NCBI RefSeq assembly: GCF_900111885.1
Contig: NZ_FOKG01000001.1
Span: forward strand, 310,001 to 374,000
Source: Amycolatopsis marina
GTDB taxonomy: Bacteria > Actinomycetota > Actinomycetes > Mycobacteriales > Pseudonocardiaceae
Direction: 5' to 3'
Length of the DNA stretch: 64,000 nt
A program made the translations under genes and the position numbers. Below are positions 1 through 7,889 of the stretch, piece by piece (position 1 is the stretch's first letter; each line of letters starts with the position of its first letter). Below the pieces are notes generated by a model that searched no databases, was not told the origin of the DNA, and worked only from the letters and a program-made list of their open reading frames with translations.

Positions 1-1
1 C

Positions 2-2173
2 ATCCTCGGCGACGTCGTGCCGGCCCGGCAGCGGGCCAAGTACCAGGGCTACTTCATCGCCGTGTTCGGCACCTCCACGGTGCTCGGGCCGGTACTCGGT
101 GGCTTCTTCGCCGGAATTGACTCCTTCGCGGGCATCGAAGGCTGGCGCTGGGTGTTCCTGGTGAACGTGCCGCTCGGCGCTATCGCGCTGTTCGTCGTCG
201 CCAAGGTGCTCAACGTCCCGCACCAGCGCCAGACCCACAAGATCGACTGGTGGGGCGCGCTGGCGCTGGTGATCGCCCTCGTGCCGCTGCTGCTGATCGC
301 CGAACAGGGCCGCGAGTGGGGCTGGGACTCCGGCCGTGCCCTTGCCTGCTACGGCATCGGCGCGTTCGGCCTCGTGCTCTTCCTGTTCATCGAGAACCGG
401 ATGAAGGACGCCGCACTGATCCCACTCCGGCTGTTCCGTAACTCCACGTTCAGCGTCGCGATCGTCGGCGGCGTGATCGTCGGCGTCGCCATGTTCGGTT
501 CGATCACGCTGATCCCGCAGTACCTGCAGATCGTCCAGGGCTTCACGCCGACAGAGTCGGGCCTGCTGATGCTGCCGCTGATGGTCGGCATCATGTCGGC
601 GTCGGTGATCTCCGGTCAGCTCACCTCGCGAACCGGTCGCTACAAGATCTTCCCCGTCATCGGCACCGCGCTGATGACCGTCGGGCTGGTGCTGTTCGCC
701 CAGGTCGAATGGAACTCCCCGATCTGGCAGCCGCTGACGTACATGCTGGTGATCGGGCTCGGGCTCGGTGGCTGCATGCAGACGCTGATCATCGCCGTGC
801 AGAACGCGGGGCCCCGCCGGGACATGGGTGTCTCCACGGCCTCCGCCACGTTCTTCCGGCAGATCGGCGGCACGCTGGGTGTCGCGGTGTTCCTGTCGAT
901 CCTGTTCAGCACACTGACCGACAACATCAGGTCCGCCTTCGCCGACGCCGGATTCCCGGCCGGGGCGATCAACAGCGCGGGCGGCGACATCATGCAGGAC
1001 TCCTCGTTCCTGAGCAGCCTTCCGATCGAGCAGGCGCGGCCGTTCTTCATCGGCTTCACCGAGTCGATCAGCACCGTGTTCTACATCGGTGCGGGCGTCG
1101 CGGCGCTGGCCTTCCTGGTGCTGCTGTTCATGAAGGAGATCCCGCTGGCAGGCGGCTCGACCGCCGCAGCGGCTCCCGTGGAGGGTGGCGAGGCACTGCT
1201 CGACGGGGAGACCGAGACCGCCACCGTGACCGTCATGGACAGCGAGGACGACCGCGAGCCCGAACTGGTCGCGGCGGGCAGGCACTGGCGAGCCGAGAGC
1301 AACGGGCACGGCGAGTACCAGGCCGCGGGCGCGCCGATCACCAACGGTGCCGGCGGAAGCACTGTCGACACCGGTGGGCAGCCGATCACCGGGCACGTCC
1401 GGCGACCGGACGGCTCCTCGGTGCCAGGTGCCGCGCTGACCCTCATCGACCAGCGCGGACGCCAGGTCTCCCGGGGCACCGGGCACGCCGACGGCAGCTT
1501 CGACGTGTCCACGCCGGGACCGGGCGCCTACGTGCTCATCGTCTCCGCCACCGGACACCAGCCGCAGGCCTCCAGCATCGTCGTCGGCGACACTCCGGCA
1601 GGCGTGGACATCACGCTGACCGGCTCCGGCGGCGTCACCGGCGTGGTGCGCCTCAGTGGGCAGGGCACCCCGCTGGCCTCGGCGACGGTGACCCTGACCG
1701 ACGAGCGCGGCGAGGTCACCGGCGCCTACATCACCCAGGCCGACGGTCTGTACTCCTTCCACGGGGTGAGCGCCGGTACCTACACGCTGGTGGCCAGCGG
1801 CGAGCGGTTGCGGCCGGTGGCGACAACGCTGACCGTGCCGGACACCGGCGTGCTGAACCACGATGTCGAACTGGCCGGTGCCGTACTGCTGGCGGGTGTC
1901 GCCCGGACCGGAGATGACCGGCCGGTGCCCGACGCGCGGATCACCGTGCTCGATCCCGAGGGCAATGTGGCCGCCGTGACCAGGACGGACGGCGAGGGCC
2001 GCTACGCGGTCAGCGACCTGCCGATCGGTGAGTACACCGTGGTGGCCAGCGGCTACCCGCCCGCGACCAGCCAGGTCGCACTCGGTGCGGAGTCCTCCGG
2101 TGAGGTCGTCCACGACGTCCGCCTCGGTTACGACCAGGCGCTGGACGGGCTGGGTGCGGGAGCCGACCGCTGA
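2..2173 (+). CDS. MFS exporter (DHA2 type) fused to carboxypeptidase-regulatory-like repeats, 5' truncated
   Basis: Membrane exporter of the major facilitator superfamily whose start lies left of the window; the frame is open from base 2 and 723 residues are visible. The first visible residues form the loop before motif C, followed by G-P-V-L-G-G-F-F, as in EmrB/QacA-type proton-driven drug exporters. About ten further hydrophobic helices run to about visible residue 380. A polar linker follows, then three Cna-B/carboxypeptidase-regulatory-like beta-sandwich repeats near residues 460-530, 540-610 and 625-695, each closing on a G-x-Y-x-(V/L) plus A/V-S motif. The stop codon shares one base with the ATG of the YceI gene, so the two are translationally coupled. 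The substrate cannot be read from the sequence. The repeats probably lie at one membrane face; which face is unknown. Confidence 0.88.
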   Translation: MLGDVVPARQRAKYQGYFIAVFGTSTVLGPVLGGFFAGIDSFAGIEGWRWVFLVNVPLGAIALFVVAKVLNVPHQRQTHKIDWWGALALVIALVPLLLIAEQGREWGWDSGRALACYGIGAFGLVLFLFIENRMKDAALIPLRLFRNSTFSVAIVGGVIVGVAMFGSITLIPQYLQIVQGFTPTESGLLMLPLMVGIMSASVISGQLTSRTGRYKIFPVIGTALMTVGLVLFAQVEWNSPIWQPLTYMLVIGLGLGGCMQTLIIAVQNAGPRRDMGVSTASATFFRQIGGTLGVAVFLSILFSTLTDNIRSAFADAGFPAGAINSAGGDIMQDSSFLSSLPIEQARPFFIGFTESISTVFYIGAGVAALAFLVLLFMKEIPLAGGSTAAAAPVEGGEALLDGETETATVTVMDSEDDREPELVAAGRHWRAESNGHGEYQAAGAPITNGAGGSTVDTGGQPITGHVRRPDGSSVPGAALTLIDQRGRQVSRGTGHADGSFDVSTPGPGAYVLIVSATGHQPQASSIVVGDTPAGVDITLTGSGGVTGVVRLSGQGTPLASATVTLTDERGEVTGAYITQADGLYSFHGVSAGTYTLVASGERLRPVATTLTVPDTGVLNHDVELAGAVLLAGVARTGDDRPVPDARITVLDPEGNVAAVTRTDGEGRYAVSDLPIGEYTVVASGYPPATSQVALGAESSGEVVHDVRLGYDQALDGLGAGADR

Positions 2174-2997
2174 TGGGCGACGGGCTGCGGGTGCACGTCC
2201 GGACCAGCGAGGGCTTCGCGGTCGAGAACACGACGCTGACGGTGACCGACATGAGCGGCAAGCAGGTCGCCAGGGTCCCCGCGGACGCCACGGGGGCGGT
2301 GGTCACCGAACCACTTCCCCCCGGCGTCTACACCGCGGTGCTGACCGCGGCCGGGTATCTGCCGGTCGCCAGGACGGCGCAGATCCGTTCGGACGGCGGC
2401 GGCTCGCTCGGCGAGGTCGTCCTCGAACCCGCGGCGGGGGCGGTCAAGCTCCCGCCCGCGGGGCCCTGGGTGATCGACCCGATGCACTCCTCGGTCGTGG
2501 CCACCGCCCGCCACCTGGGGATCGCCAGCATCAAGGCCAGGTTCAGCGATCTCGCAGGGCGGATCGAGGTGGGCCGTCCGGTCGAACAGTCGTCCGTGCG
2601 GGCGCAGATCCAGGCCGCCGGGATCGACACCGGCATCAAGATGCGCGACGACCATTTGCGGTCGCCGGACTTCCTGGACGTCGACGTCTACCCGCTGATC
2701 GAGTTCACCAGCACCAGCATGCGCGCGACCGGGACGGACACCTGGGTGCTGCGGGGTGAACTGAGCCTGCACGGGCAGCGCAGGGAGATCGAACTCGACC
2801 TGCGCTACGGCGGCTTCGGGCCGGACCCGTGGGGCGGCGTGCGCGCAGCGTTCCACGCGGAGACCTTGTTGCGGCGCAACGACTTCGCCATCGACTACAA
2901 CACCTTGGTGCGGGCCGGCGTGGCAGCGATCGGGACCACGGTGAAGATCGAGATCGACATCCAGGCGGTGCAGGGCGAGACGCTGCCCGTCCTCTGA
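2173..2997 (+). CDS. YceI-family protein with N-terminal carboxypeptidase-regulatory-like domain
   Basis: 274 residues. Residues about 1-88 form a carboxypeptidase-regulatory-like/Cna-B-like sandwich (G-V-Y-T-A-V-L-T-A-A-G-Y near its end). Residues about 95-272 are a YceI domain, opening with W-V-I-D-P-x-H-S and ending with a strand typical of the family. YceI proteins are lipocalin-like barrels that bind isoprenoid or other long hydrophobic molecules; this copy has no signal peptide. The ATG overlaps the stop of the exporter gene by one base, and the same extra domain type occurs in both proteins, which suggests that they act together, perhaps in handling a hydrophobic compound. That role is inference. 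No terminator was seen between this gene and the DedA gene. Confidence 0.9.
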   Translation: MGDGLRVHVRTSEGFAVENTTLTVTDMSGKQVARVPADATGAVVTEPLPPGVYTAVLTAAGYLPVARTAQIRSDGGGSLGEVVLEPAAGAVKLPPAGPWVIDPMHSSVVATARHLGIASIKARFSDLAGRIEVGRPVEQSSVRAQIQAAGIDTGIKMRDDHLRSPDFLDVDVYPLIEFTSTSMRATGTDTWVLRGELSLHGQRREIELDLRYGGFGPDPWGGVRAAFHAETLLRRNDFAIDYNTLVRAGVAAIGTTVKIEIDIQAVQGETLPVL

Positions 2998-3108
2998 GCG
3001 GAAGTAGTCCCCATCGGGGGCGAGAACCGTGTCCACACACCGCGTTTACTCGGTCGCAGAGCGTGTAGCACTGCCGCGTTAACGCGTTCCCGGCACGAGG
3101 CGTCCAAG

Positions 3109-3804
3109 ATGGCACGTAGGCTCTTCGGTGTGAGTATTGTGCACGCTGAAGCGGCAGGAGTCGGGCTGGGCTGGTTGGACACAGCCGGTCCGCTGCTCGT
3201 CTGGATCATCGTGCTCAGTTTCGTTTTCATCGAGTGCGCCCTGATCGTGGGACTGTTCCTCCCCGGTGATTCGCTGTTGTTCGGCGCGGGTGTGGTGCTC
3301 GCTCAGCACGGCGCCGACAAGCACGCGTGGGGGCTGTCGATCGCGGCCCTCGTGGTCGCCATCATCGGCAACCAGGTGGGTTATCACGTCGGTAAACACA
3401 CCGGCACGAGATTCATCGCCCGACGGGGCGGCAAGGTACTCAACAAGCAGAACCTCGAGCGGGCGAGATCCTTCCTCGACCGCAAGGGGTTCTTCGCCAT
3501 AGTCGCCGCACGCTGGATTCCCTGGGTACGGACGCTGGCGCCGTTGATCGCGGGGGCCGCCAGAATGGACCCGCGACGGTTCATGCTGGCCACGGCCGCG
3601 GGCGGGCTGCTCTGGGTACCCACGCTGGTGCTGCTCGGGTACTACGGCGCAGGTCTGCTCGACGTGCTGCCGTGGCTGAAGACCGCTCTGGTCTGGGCAA
3701 GCGTGATCTTCTTCGTCGTCGGCACCGCATACGGCTTCTGGCGCTACCGCCAGGAGATGCGCAAGCCGATGGAGTACTCGGAAGAGGATGCCGCGCGCGC
3801 CTGA
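3109..3804 (+). CDS. DedA-family integral membrane protein
   Basis: 231 residues from the ATG, with several hydrophobic segments. The central R-W-I-P-W-V-R-T-L-A-P-L-I-A-G pattern (about residues 140-155) is the DedA (SNARE-associated/VTT) signature. The family includes lipid flippases and proteins affecting membrane potential and antimicrobial-peptide resistance. A GTG eight codons in (3130) is an alternative start; neither start has a strong ribosome-binding site. The acidic tail (E-E-D-A-A-R-A) is probably cytoplasmic. The gene converges on the VOC gene with only 5 bases between stop codons and no visible hairpin. Confidence 0.9.
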   Translation: MARRLFGVSIVHAEAAGVGLGWLDTAGPLLVWIIVLSFVFIECALIVGLFLPGDSLLFGAGVVLAQHGADKHAWGLSIAALVVAIIGNQVGYHVGKHTGTRFIARRGGKVLNKQNLERARSFLDRKGFFAIVAARWIPWVRTLAPLIAGAARMDPRRFMLATAAGGLLWVPTLVLLGYYGAGLLDVLPWLKTALVWASVIFFVVGTAYGFWRYRQEMRKPMEYSEEDAARA

Positions 3805-3809
3805 ACCGG

Positions 3810-4271
3810 CTACTTCGGGTCGAGCCAGACCTCCAGCTGGATTCCGTCGGGATCGCGAAACACCACGACCTCCGAGCCCGGCATGGTGCGCGACGGGGCG
3901 GCCGGGGTGTAGGTCACGCCGTATTCGGCGAGGCGCTGCTCCCACTCCAGGAGTTCGGCTCGCGAACCGACCGTGAACGCCACGTGGTCGAGGCCGGTGC
4001 GCCGCTCGTCGAAAGCCACTCCCCAGCGCGAACCGCTGTCCGCACCGAGCGGCGGCCCCGGCCGGGCCGGATCCGGGTGCTGCACGAGTACCAGCGCGAC
4101 ACCGGAGTTGTGGTCGCCCCGTGCCCGCAGCAACACCTTGCGCAGGCCCGTCCGGTCGTCCTCACGGCGGGTGACTTCCTCGAGGTCGAGCACCCGCTCG
4201 TACCAGGGCACGCTGCGGTCAACGTCGGTGACCGTCAGGGCGAGATGATGCACATATGTCAGTGCCGCCAT
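3810..4271 (-). CDS. VOC (glyoxalase/bleomycin-resistance/dioxygenase) family protein
   Basis: 153 residues from the ATG at 4271, chosen because A-A-L-T-Y-V-H-H-L-A-L-T-V begins the first beta-alpha-beta module directly and an AAAGGA-like ribosome-binding site lies upstream; an upstream in-frame start would only add a polar tail. It has two paired VOC modules: H-H-L-A-L-T-V near residue 9 and L-D-H-V-A-F-T-V near residue 86 supply candidate metal histidines, and the I-Q-L-E-V-W-L glutamate near the end completes a glyoxalase-I-like set. The family covers lactoylglutathione lyase, extradiol dioxygenases and antibiotic-binding proteins. The substrate is unknown. Confidence 0.82.
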   Translation of the reverse strand: MAALTYVHHLALTVTDVDRSVPWYERVLDLEEVTRREDDRTGLRKVLLRARGDHNSGVALVLVQHPDPARPGPPLGADSGSRWGVAFDERRTGLDHVAFTVGSRAELLEWEQRLAEYGVTYTPAAPSRTMPGSEVVVFRDPDGIQLEVWLDPK

Positions 4272-4383
4272 GCTGACCGCCCGTCCTTTCTCACCCCTCT
4301 CGGGCCCGTTATCCAAGTACCTGCACGGCGCCACTGTCACCTGTATCCGGTGAACTTCCGGTGATCGTTATTTTGTTCCCAGC

Positions 4384-4425
4384 CTGTGGACAACCACGAT
4401 CGTTGTCCACAGCGCCTGTGGATAA
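4384..4425. promoter_or_regulatory. Three DnaA-box matches, two in an inverted repeat
   Basis: TGTGGACAA (4385-4393), TTGTCCACA (4403-4411) and TGTGGATAA (4417-4425). The first two are the actinobacterial DnaA box TTGTCCACA in opposite orientations; the third is the reverse complement of the E. coli box TTATCCACA. The first pair sits in an 11-bp perfect inverted repeat (4384-4394 and 4402-4412, 7-base loop). The site lies between the VOC start and the SDR stop, and no replication gene is nearby. It could titrate DnaA, regulate the VOC gene, or act as a hairpin downstream of the SDR gene; there is no T-tract. Confidence 0.6.
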
Positions 4426-4430
4426 CTTCG

Positions 4431-5183
4431 TCAGCGGCCCCCGCCGACCGTCAGCACTGCGCCGACCGCGTAGGACGAACGCGCGGACAGCAGCCACAAG
4501 ACCGCCTCGGCGACCTCCTCGGGAAGACCGGGCCTGCCCAGTGGGATGGACGGCGCGAGACGCTGCGGACGATCAGGCATCCCCGCCGCCGCGTGCAGAC
4601 CGGTCTCGACCGTGCCCGGCGCGACCGCGTTGACGCGGATGCCCTCGCGGGCCACCTCCTGCGCGAGCCCCACCGTCATGGTCTCGACCGCGGCCTTGCT
4701 CGCCGCGTAGTGCACCCACTCGTTCGCCGAGGCAGTGCGCGCCGCGGTGGAGGAGATGTTCACGATCGTGCCGCCGTCGCCGCCGTACCGGGTCGACATG
4801 CGGCGCACCGCCTCCCTGGCACACAGGAACGTGCCGGTGACGTTGACGTCCAGCACCCGGCGAAAGGCCTTCGCATCCTGCTCGTCCAGCCGGCCAGGAG
4901 TGTTGCCGGTGATCGCGGCGTTGTTCACCAGCCCGGTGAGCGGACCGAGAGCCACGGCCGCGTCGAACAGGGCGAGCACCTCGTCCTCGTTCGACACATC
5001 GGCGCGGCTGGTGACGCAACGCCGCCCCTTCGCCCGCACGCGATCCGCGACCGTCTCGGCCGCGAGGTCGTCGGCGGCGTAGTTGACCACCACGTCGTAC
5101 CCGTACTCGGCGGCCAGCTCACAGATGGCCGCACCGATTCCGCGGGCCCCGCCCGTGACGACGAGAACTCCGGCTTCGCCCAT
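4431..5183 (-). CDS. Short-chain dehydrogenase/reductase (SDR)
   Basis: 250 residues, a standard length for a classical SDR. The NAD(P) motif T-G-G-A-R-G-I-G is at residues 10-17, N-N-A-A near 87, the catalytic serine in I-V-N-I-S-S near 142, and Y-A-A-S-K with the catalytic Tyr and Lys near 158-162. The family reduces ketones or oxidises alcohols, and the FabG-like pattern does not reveal the substrate. The stop of the downstream kinase pair lies 3 bases from its start region (5184-5186), so it may be the last gene of the 6670-to-4431 minus-strand unit. If so, LacI control may extend to it. Confidence 0.88.
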   Translation of the reverse strand: MGEAGVLVVTGGARGIGAAICELAAEYGYDVVVNYAADDLAAETVADRVRAKGRRCVTSRADVSNEDEVLALFDAAVALGPLTGLVNNAAITGNTPGRLDEQDAKAFRRVLDVNVTGTFLCAREAVRRMSTRYGGDGGTIVNISSTAARTASANEWVHYAASKAAVETMTVGLAQEVAREGIRVNAVAPGTVETGLHAAAGMPDRPQRLAPSIPLGRPGLPEEVAEAVLWLLSARSSYAVGAVLTVGGGR

Positions 5184-5186
5184 GAC

Positions 5187-5822
5187 CTAGACCGCAAAAT
5201 TCTGCAGGTGCATGTCCTCCACCACCACGTCGGCCCTCGACGCGGTGGGCTGGATGAGGTCCGCGTTGCGCTGGTCGGAGCCGAGGGCGCGCTGCTTGGC
5301 CTCCACCAGTGAGCGGCCGTAGTACCGGTGCCTGCTGACCAGCCGCTCCAACCGCTCGTCCTCGTTCGGGGCGAGGAACCACGCCTCGTCCAGCAGTGCC
5401 CGCAACTGGTCCCACGGCTCGGTGTCGAGCAGCAGGTAGTTGCCCTCGGTGATCACCACCTGCACCTCGGGCGACACCGGGACGGCGCCGGCAATCGGCT
5501 CCTCGATCTCCCTGCGGAACTCGGGCGCGTAGACCGGCTCGGTGCCGTCGCTGAGCCTGCGGACGAGATGGACGTAGCCGTGCGCGTCGAAGGTTTCCGG
5601 CGCGCCCTTCCGGTCGGTGCGGCCGAGCCGGGACAGTTCGACCTGGGCCAGGTGGAAGCCGTCCATACCGACAACGGCGGCCCGGGTGCCCAGCGCGTCG
5701 GCGATGCGCCAGGCGAGCGTCGTCTTGCCGGAAGCCGGGGCGCCGGTGATGCCGAGGACGGTGCGCTTGCCCGAGTCCGCAAGCGCTTGTGCCCTGCTCA
5801 GCAAATCGTCGAAGGACGTCAT
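5187..5822 (-). CDS. P-loop nucleoside/sugar kinase of the uridine kinase-phosphoribulokinase family
   Basis: 211 residues from ATG 5822, which overlaps the PfkB-type gene stop by 4 bases (ATGA); a longer frame exists upstream but would run inside that gene. The Walker A motif G-A-P-A-S-G-K-T is at about residues 25-32, followed by V-V-G-M-D-G-F-H-L, the acidic/substrate region usual in this family. V-I-T-E-G-N-Y-L-L-L near residue 125 and R-L-E-R-L-V-x-R-H near 155 are also typical. Relatives include pantothenate/uridine kinase-like enzymes and FrcK-type kinases found in sugar-uptake loci. With a PfkB kinase and a LacI regulator next to it, a carbohydrate or nucleoside substrate is likely; the exact one is unknown. 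Confidence 0.82.
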   Translation of the reverse strand: MTSFDDLLSRAQALADSGKRTVLGITGAPASGKTTLAWRIADALGTRAAVVGMDGFHLAQVELSRLGRTDRKGAPETFDAHGYVHLVRRLSDGTEPVYAPEFRREIEEPIAGAVPVSPEVQVVITEGNYLLLDTEPWDQLRALLDEAWFLAPNEDERLERLVSRHRYYGRSLVEAKQRALGSDQRNADLIQPTASRADVVVEDMHLQNFAV

Positions 5823-6670
5823 TTCTCTCCCATTCCGGCCCGTATCGGGCCTACCCAGCTTCGTGCTCCAGAATGACGCACCCGCTCGGCGGCCACCTCG
5901 TTCGCGAACTCGATCGACTGTCGTGGGCTCAGCCTGCCCCATGCGTGGGCGAGCGCGCCGTGCCACACGTCGCCCGCGCCGAGCGTGTCACGCGCGTGCA
6001 CCGTGGGGACCGGGACCTCGCCATGTTCCGTCCGGGACCGCCAGCGCACCGGATCCGGTCCTGCCGTGGTGATCACGTACGGCACCTCGTCGAGCGCTCC
6101 GGCCGGGGCCTGGAAGTGTGCCGAACAGGCCGCGACGTCCACCAGTGGCAGCAGTTCGGTCAGCACCGGTTTCCAGCTCCCGGCGTCGAGCAACACGGGT
6201 ACGCCGTGCGCACGCGCCCACCGCGCTACGGTCAGCGCCACCTCGCCGTGGTGCCCGTCCACAAGCACCGCCCGCACTTTTCCGGGAAAGTGCGCATCCT
6301 GAGCCGGCACTTTCCCGGGAAAGTGCGGGGCTGCGGCAGCATTGTGGGACACGACCGTGCGCTCCCCGTCGCGCTCGCGCACGGCGACGGCGCTGACGGC
6401 AGGCGGGGAGGAGTGCTCCGGCAGCAGATCGACGACCTCCACCCCGCAGGCAGTCAGGTCGGCGCGGGCCAGTTCGGCGAGCGGATGTGCGCCGAGAACG
6501 GTCAGCAGCCGGGCGTGCTCGCCGAGCGCGGCAACGGTGACCGCGGCATTGGTCGCGGGGCCGCCCGCTGCGATGTCCACCGAGCGGGACTGCACCTTCT
6601 CACCGGGAGCGGGCAGGTCCTTCACCCGCTGCACCAGGTCGATGGTGCACAGGCCGGCCAGCAGGATCAT
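5819..6670 (-). CDS. PfkB-family carbohydrate kinase carrying two in-frame palindromic repeats
   Basis: 283 residues from ATG 6670. An upstream GTG (6688) is rejected because the GGAGGAG ribosome-binding site lies between the two. It has G-G-P-A-T-N near residue 36 (sugar-binding region) and D-T-L-G-A-G-D near residue 230, the PfkB signature with the catalytic Asp; the usual Phe after G-A-G-D-x is Trp. Ribokinase-like enzymes phosphorylate sugars or nucleosides with ATP. Between R-T-V-V-S-H-N-A-A-A-A-P and A-V-L-V-D-G the protein contains H-F-P-G-K-V twice, encoded by two copies of the dispersed 20-bp palindrome at 6274-6326. It is divergent from the LacI gene, and the palindrome at 6745-6758 lies between them. 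Confidence 0.87.
   Translation of the reverse strand: MILLAGLCTIDLVQRVKDLPAPGEKVQSRSVDIAAGGPATNAAVTVAALGEHARLLTVLGAHPLAELARADLTACGVEVVDLLPEHSSPPAVSAVAVRERDGERTVVSHNAAAAPHFPGKVPAQDAHFPGKVRAVLVDGHHGEVALTVARWARAHGVPVLLDAGSWKPVLTELLPLVDVAACSAHFQAPAGALDEVPYVITTAGPDPVRWRSRTEHGEVPVPTVHARDTLGAGDVWHGALAHAWGRLSPRQSIEFANEVAAERVRHSGARSWVGPIRAGMGEK
6274..6326. repeat. Two copies of the 20-bp palindromic repeat inside the kinase gene
   Basis: Copy 6274-6293 (one mismatch, T for C at 6281) and copy 6307-6326 (exact GCACTTTCCCGGGAAAGTGC), centres 33 bp apart, which is 11 codons. Both are read on the minus strand as H-F-P-G-K-V. They are the only copies in this window inside a conserved protein domain. Confidence 0.95.
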
Positions 6671-6744
6671 GGGTTCGCGCTCCTCCACATCGCGGACCGT
6701 CCCGGATGAACCGGAAGTTAGCCACAGATAGGGTAAGGCGCAAG

Positions 6745-6758
6745 CGTTTGCGCAAACG
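6745..6758. promoter_or_regulatory. LacI-type operator between divergent kinase and repressor genes
   Basis: Perfect 14-bp palindrome CGTTTGCGCAAACG, flanked by an overlapping GCAAGCGTTTGC. LacI/GalR regulators bind short palindromes with a central CG or GC step, and this one lies 74 bp from the kinase ATG and 34 bp from the repressor ATG. It fits autoregulation plus control of the kinase operon; binding is inferred. Confidence 0.65.
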
Positions 6759-6792
6759 ATTGCCGTACCGACGCGGAGTAAGGGGGCCGTCC

Positions 6793-7815
6793 ATGCCGCC
6801 GCAACGATCGTCCAGACCGACCCAGCGCGATATCGCGGAACTGGCCGGGGTGTCGATCACCACCGTCTCACACGTCGTCAACGGGACGAGGGCGGTCGCT
6901 CCAGAGACGAGAGCCGCGGTGCTCGCGGCCGTCGAGTCCACCGGCTACACCGGGGACGTGATCGCCCGATCCCTGGTCACCGGGGGCACTCGCTCGATCG
7001 GAGTGGCCATCTCGCTGCTCGCCAACCCGTATTTCGCGGTACTGATGCAGGCCATCGAGCGGGAGGCCGCCGAGGCGGGATACACGGTGCTGCTGGCCGA
7101 CACGCACGACACGGCGGAGACGGAACAGTCGACCGTACGGGCGCTGCGGGCGCGGCGCGTGGAGGGACTACTGCTGACTCCCGCCCCTGGTGACGGCAAG
7201 GTGATCGGAGAACTCGTCTCGCTCGGTCTGCCGACCGTGCTGGTCGACCGGGTGGCGACTCGCGGCGACGTCGACCAGGTGGGTGCCGAAAGTATCCAGG
7301 CGACCTCGGCGCTCACCGAGCACCTCGCCGCGCTCGGGCACCGGCGGGTCGGACTGATCTCGGGCGCACCAGGCCTGACCACCAGCGAAGAACGCAAGCT
7401 CGGGTACCGGCTGGGGCTGGGCAGGGGCGGACGCACCTGGAGTTCAGATCTCGTTGTTTGTGGACAGTCCTCACGCGACGGTGGTGCGGCCGCCTTGGGT
7501 GCGCTGATGGACTCCGCCGACCGACCGACCGCGGTAGTGGTGGCCAACGACTCGATGATGGTCGGGGTCCTGCACGAGGCCCGTCGACGTGGCCTGCGAG
7601 TGGGCCGGGACGTCGCGATTGTCGGGTACGACGACGCCGAATGGGCCGACCTCGTGGAGCCGCCACTGACGACGATGGCGCAGCCGGTGGAGGACATCGG
7701 CCGGAACGCGGTCAGGTTGCTGCTGGCGCGTATCGCCGACCCCGAACGTGAACCGGAGACCGTGCGCCTGCCACCGACCCTGCGACACCGCCAATCCTGC
7801 GGCTGCACCCCCTGA
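6793..7815 (+). CDS. LacI-family transcriptional repressor
   Basis: 340 residues, the family's usual length. Start ATG 6793 is chosen over an upstream ATG (6706) because of the AAGGGGG ribosome-binding site and because the helix-turn-helix then lies at the N-terminus: T-Q-R-D-I-A-E-L-A-G-V-S-I-T-T-V-S-H-V-V (about residues 10-29) with the hinge helix near 50-60. A periplasmic-binding-protein-like effector domain follows (G-V-A-I-S-L-L-A-N-P-Y-F onwards) and ends with V-A-I-V-G-Y-D-D. It probably represses the divergent kinase genes through the palindrome at 6745-6758 and responds to a sugar or nucleoside. The short gap to the convergent GH76 gene holds a 7-bp inverted repeat (7839-7845/7862-7868), a weak terminator candidate. 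Confidence 0.92.
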   Translation: MPPQRSSRPTQRDIAELAGVSITTVSHVVNGTRAVAPETRAAVLAAVESTGYTGDVIARSLVTGGTRSIGVAISLLANPYFAVLMQAIEREAAEAGYTVLLADTHDTAETEQSTVRALRARRVEGLLLTPAPGDGKVIGELVSLGLPTVLVDRVATRGDVDQVGAESIQATSALTEHLAALGHRRVGLISGAPGLTTSEERKLGYRLGLGRGGRTWSSDLVVCGQSSRDGGAAALGALMDSADRPTAVVVANDSMMVGVLHEARRRGLRVGRDVAIVGYDDAEWADLVEPPLTTMAQPVEDIGRNAVRLLLARIADPEREPETVRLPPTLRHRQSCGCTP

Positions 7816-7889
7816 CCACCACTCTCCTGACCCAACCGCTCCCGCAGTCGGTCCGCTGAGGGCGGGAGGGGCGGGAGAGCCGCGAGGAG

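Noticed and set aside
4341..4430. Replication origin
   Set aside because: Only three DnaA boxes, no AT-rich unwinding region, and no dnaA/dnaN neighbours. It is kept only as a DnaA-box cluster.
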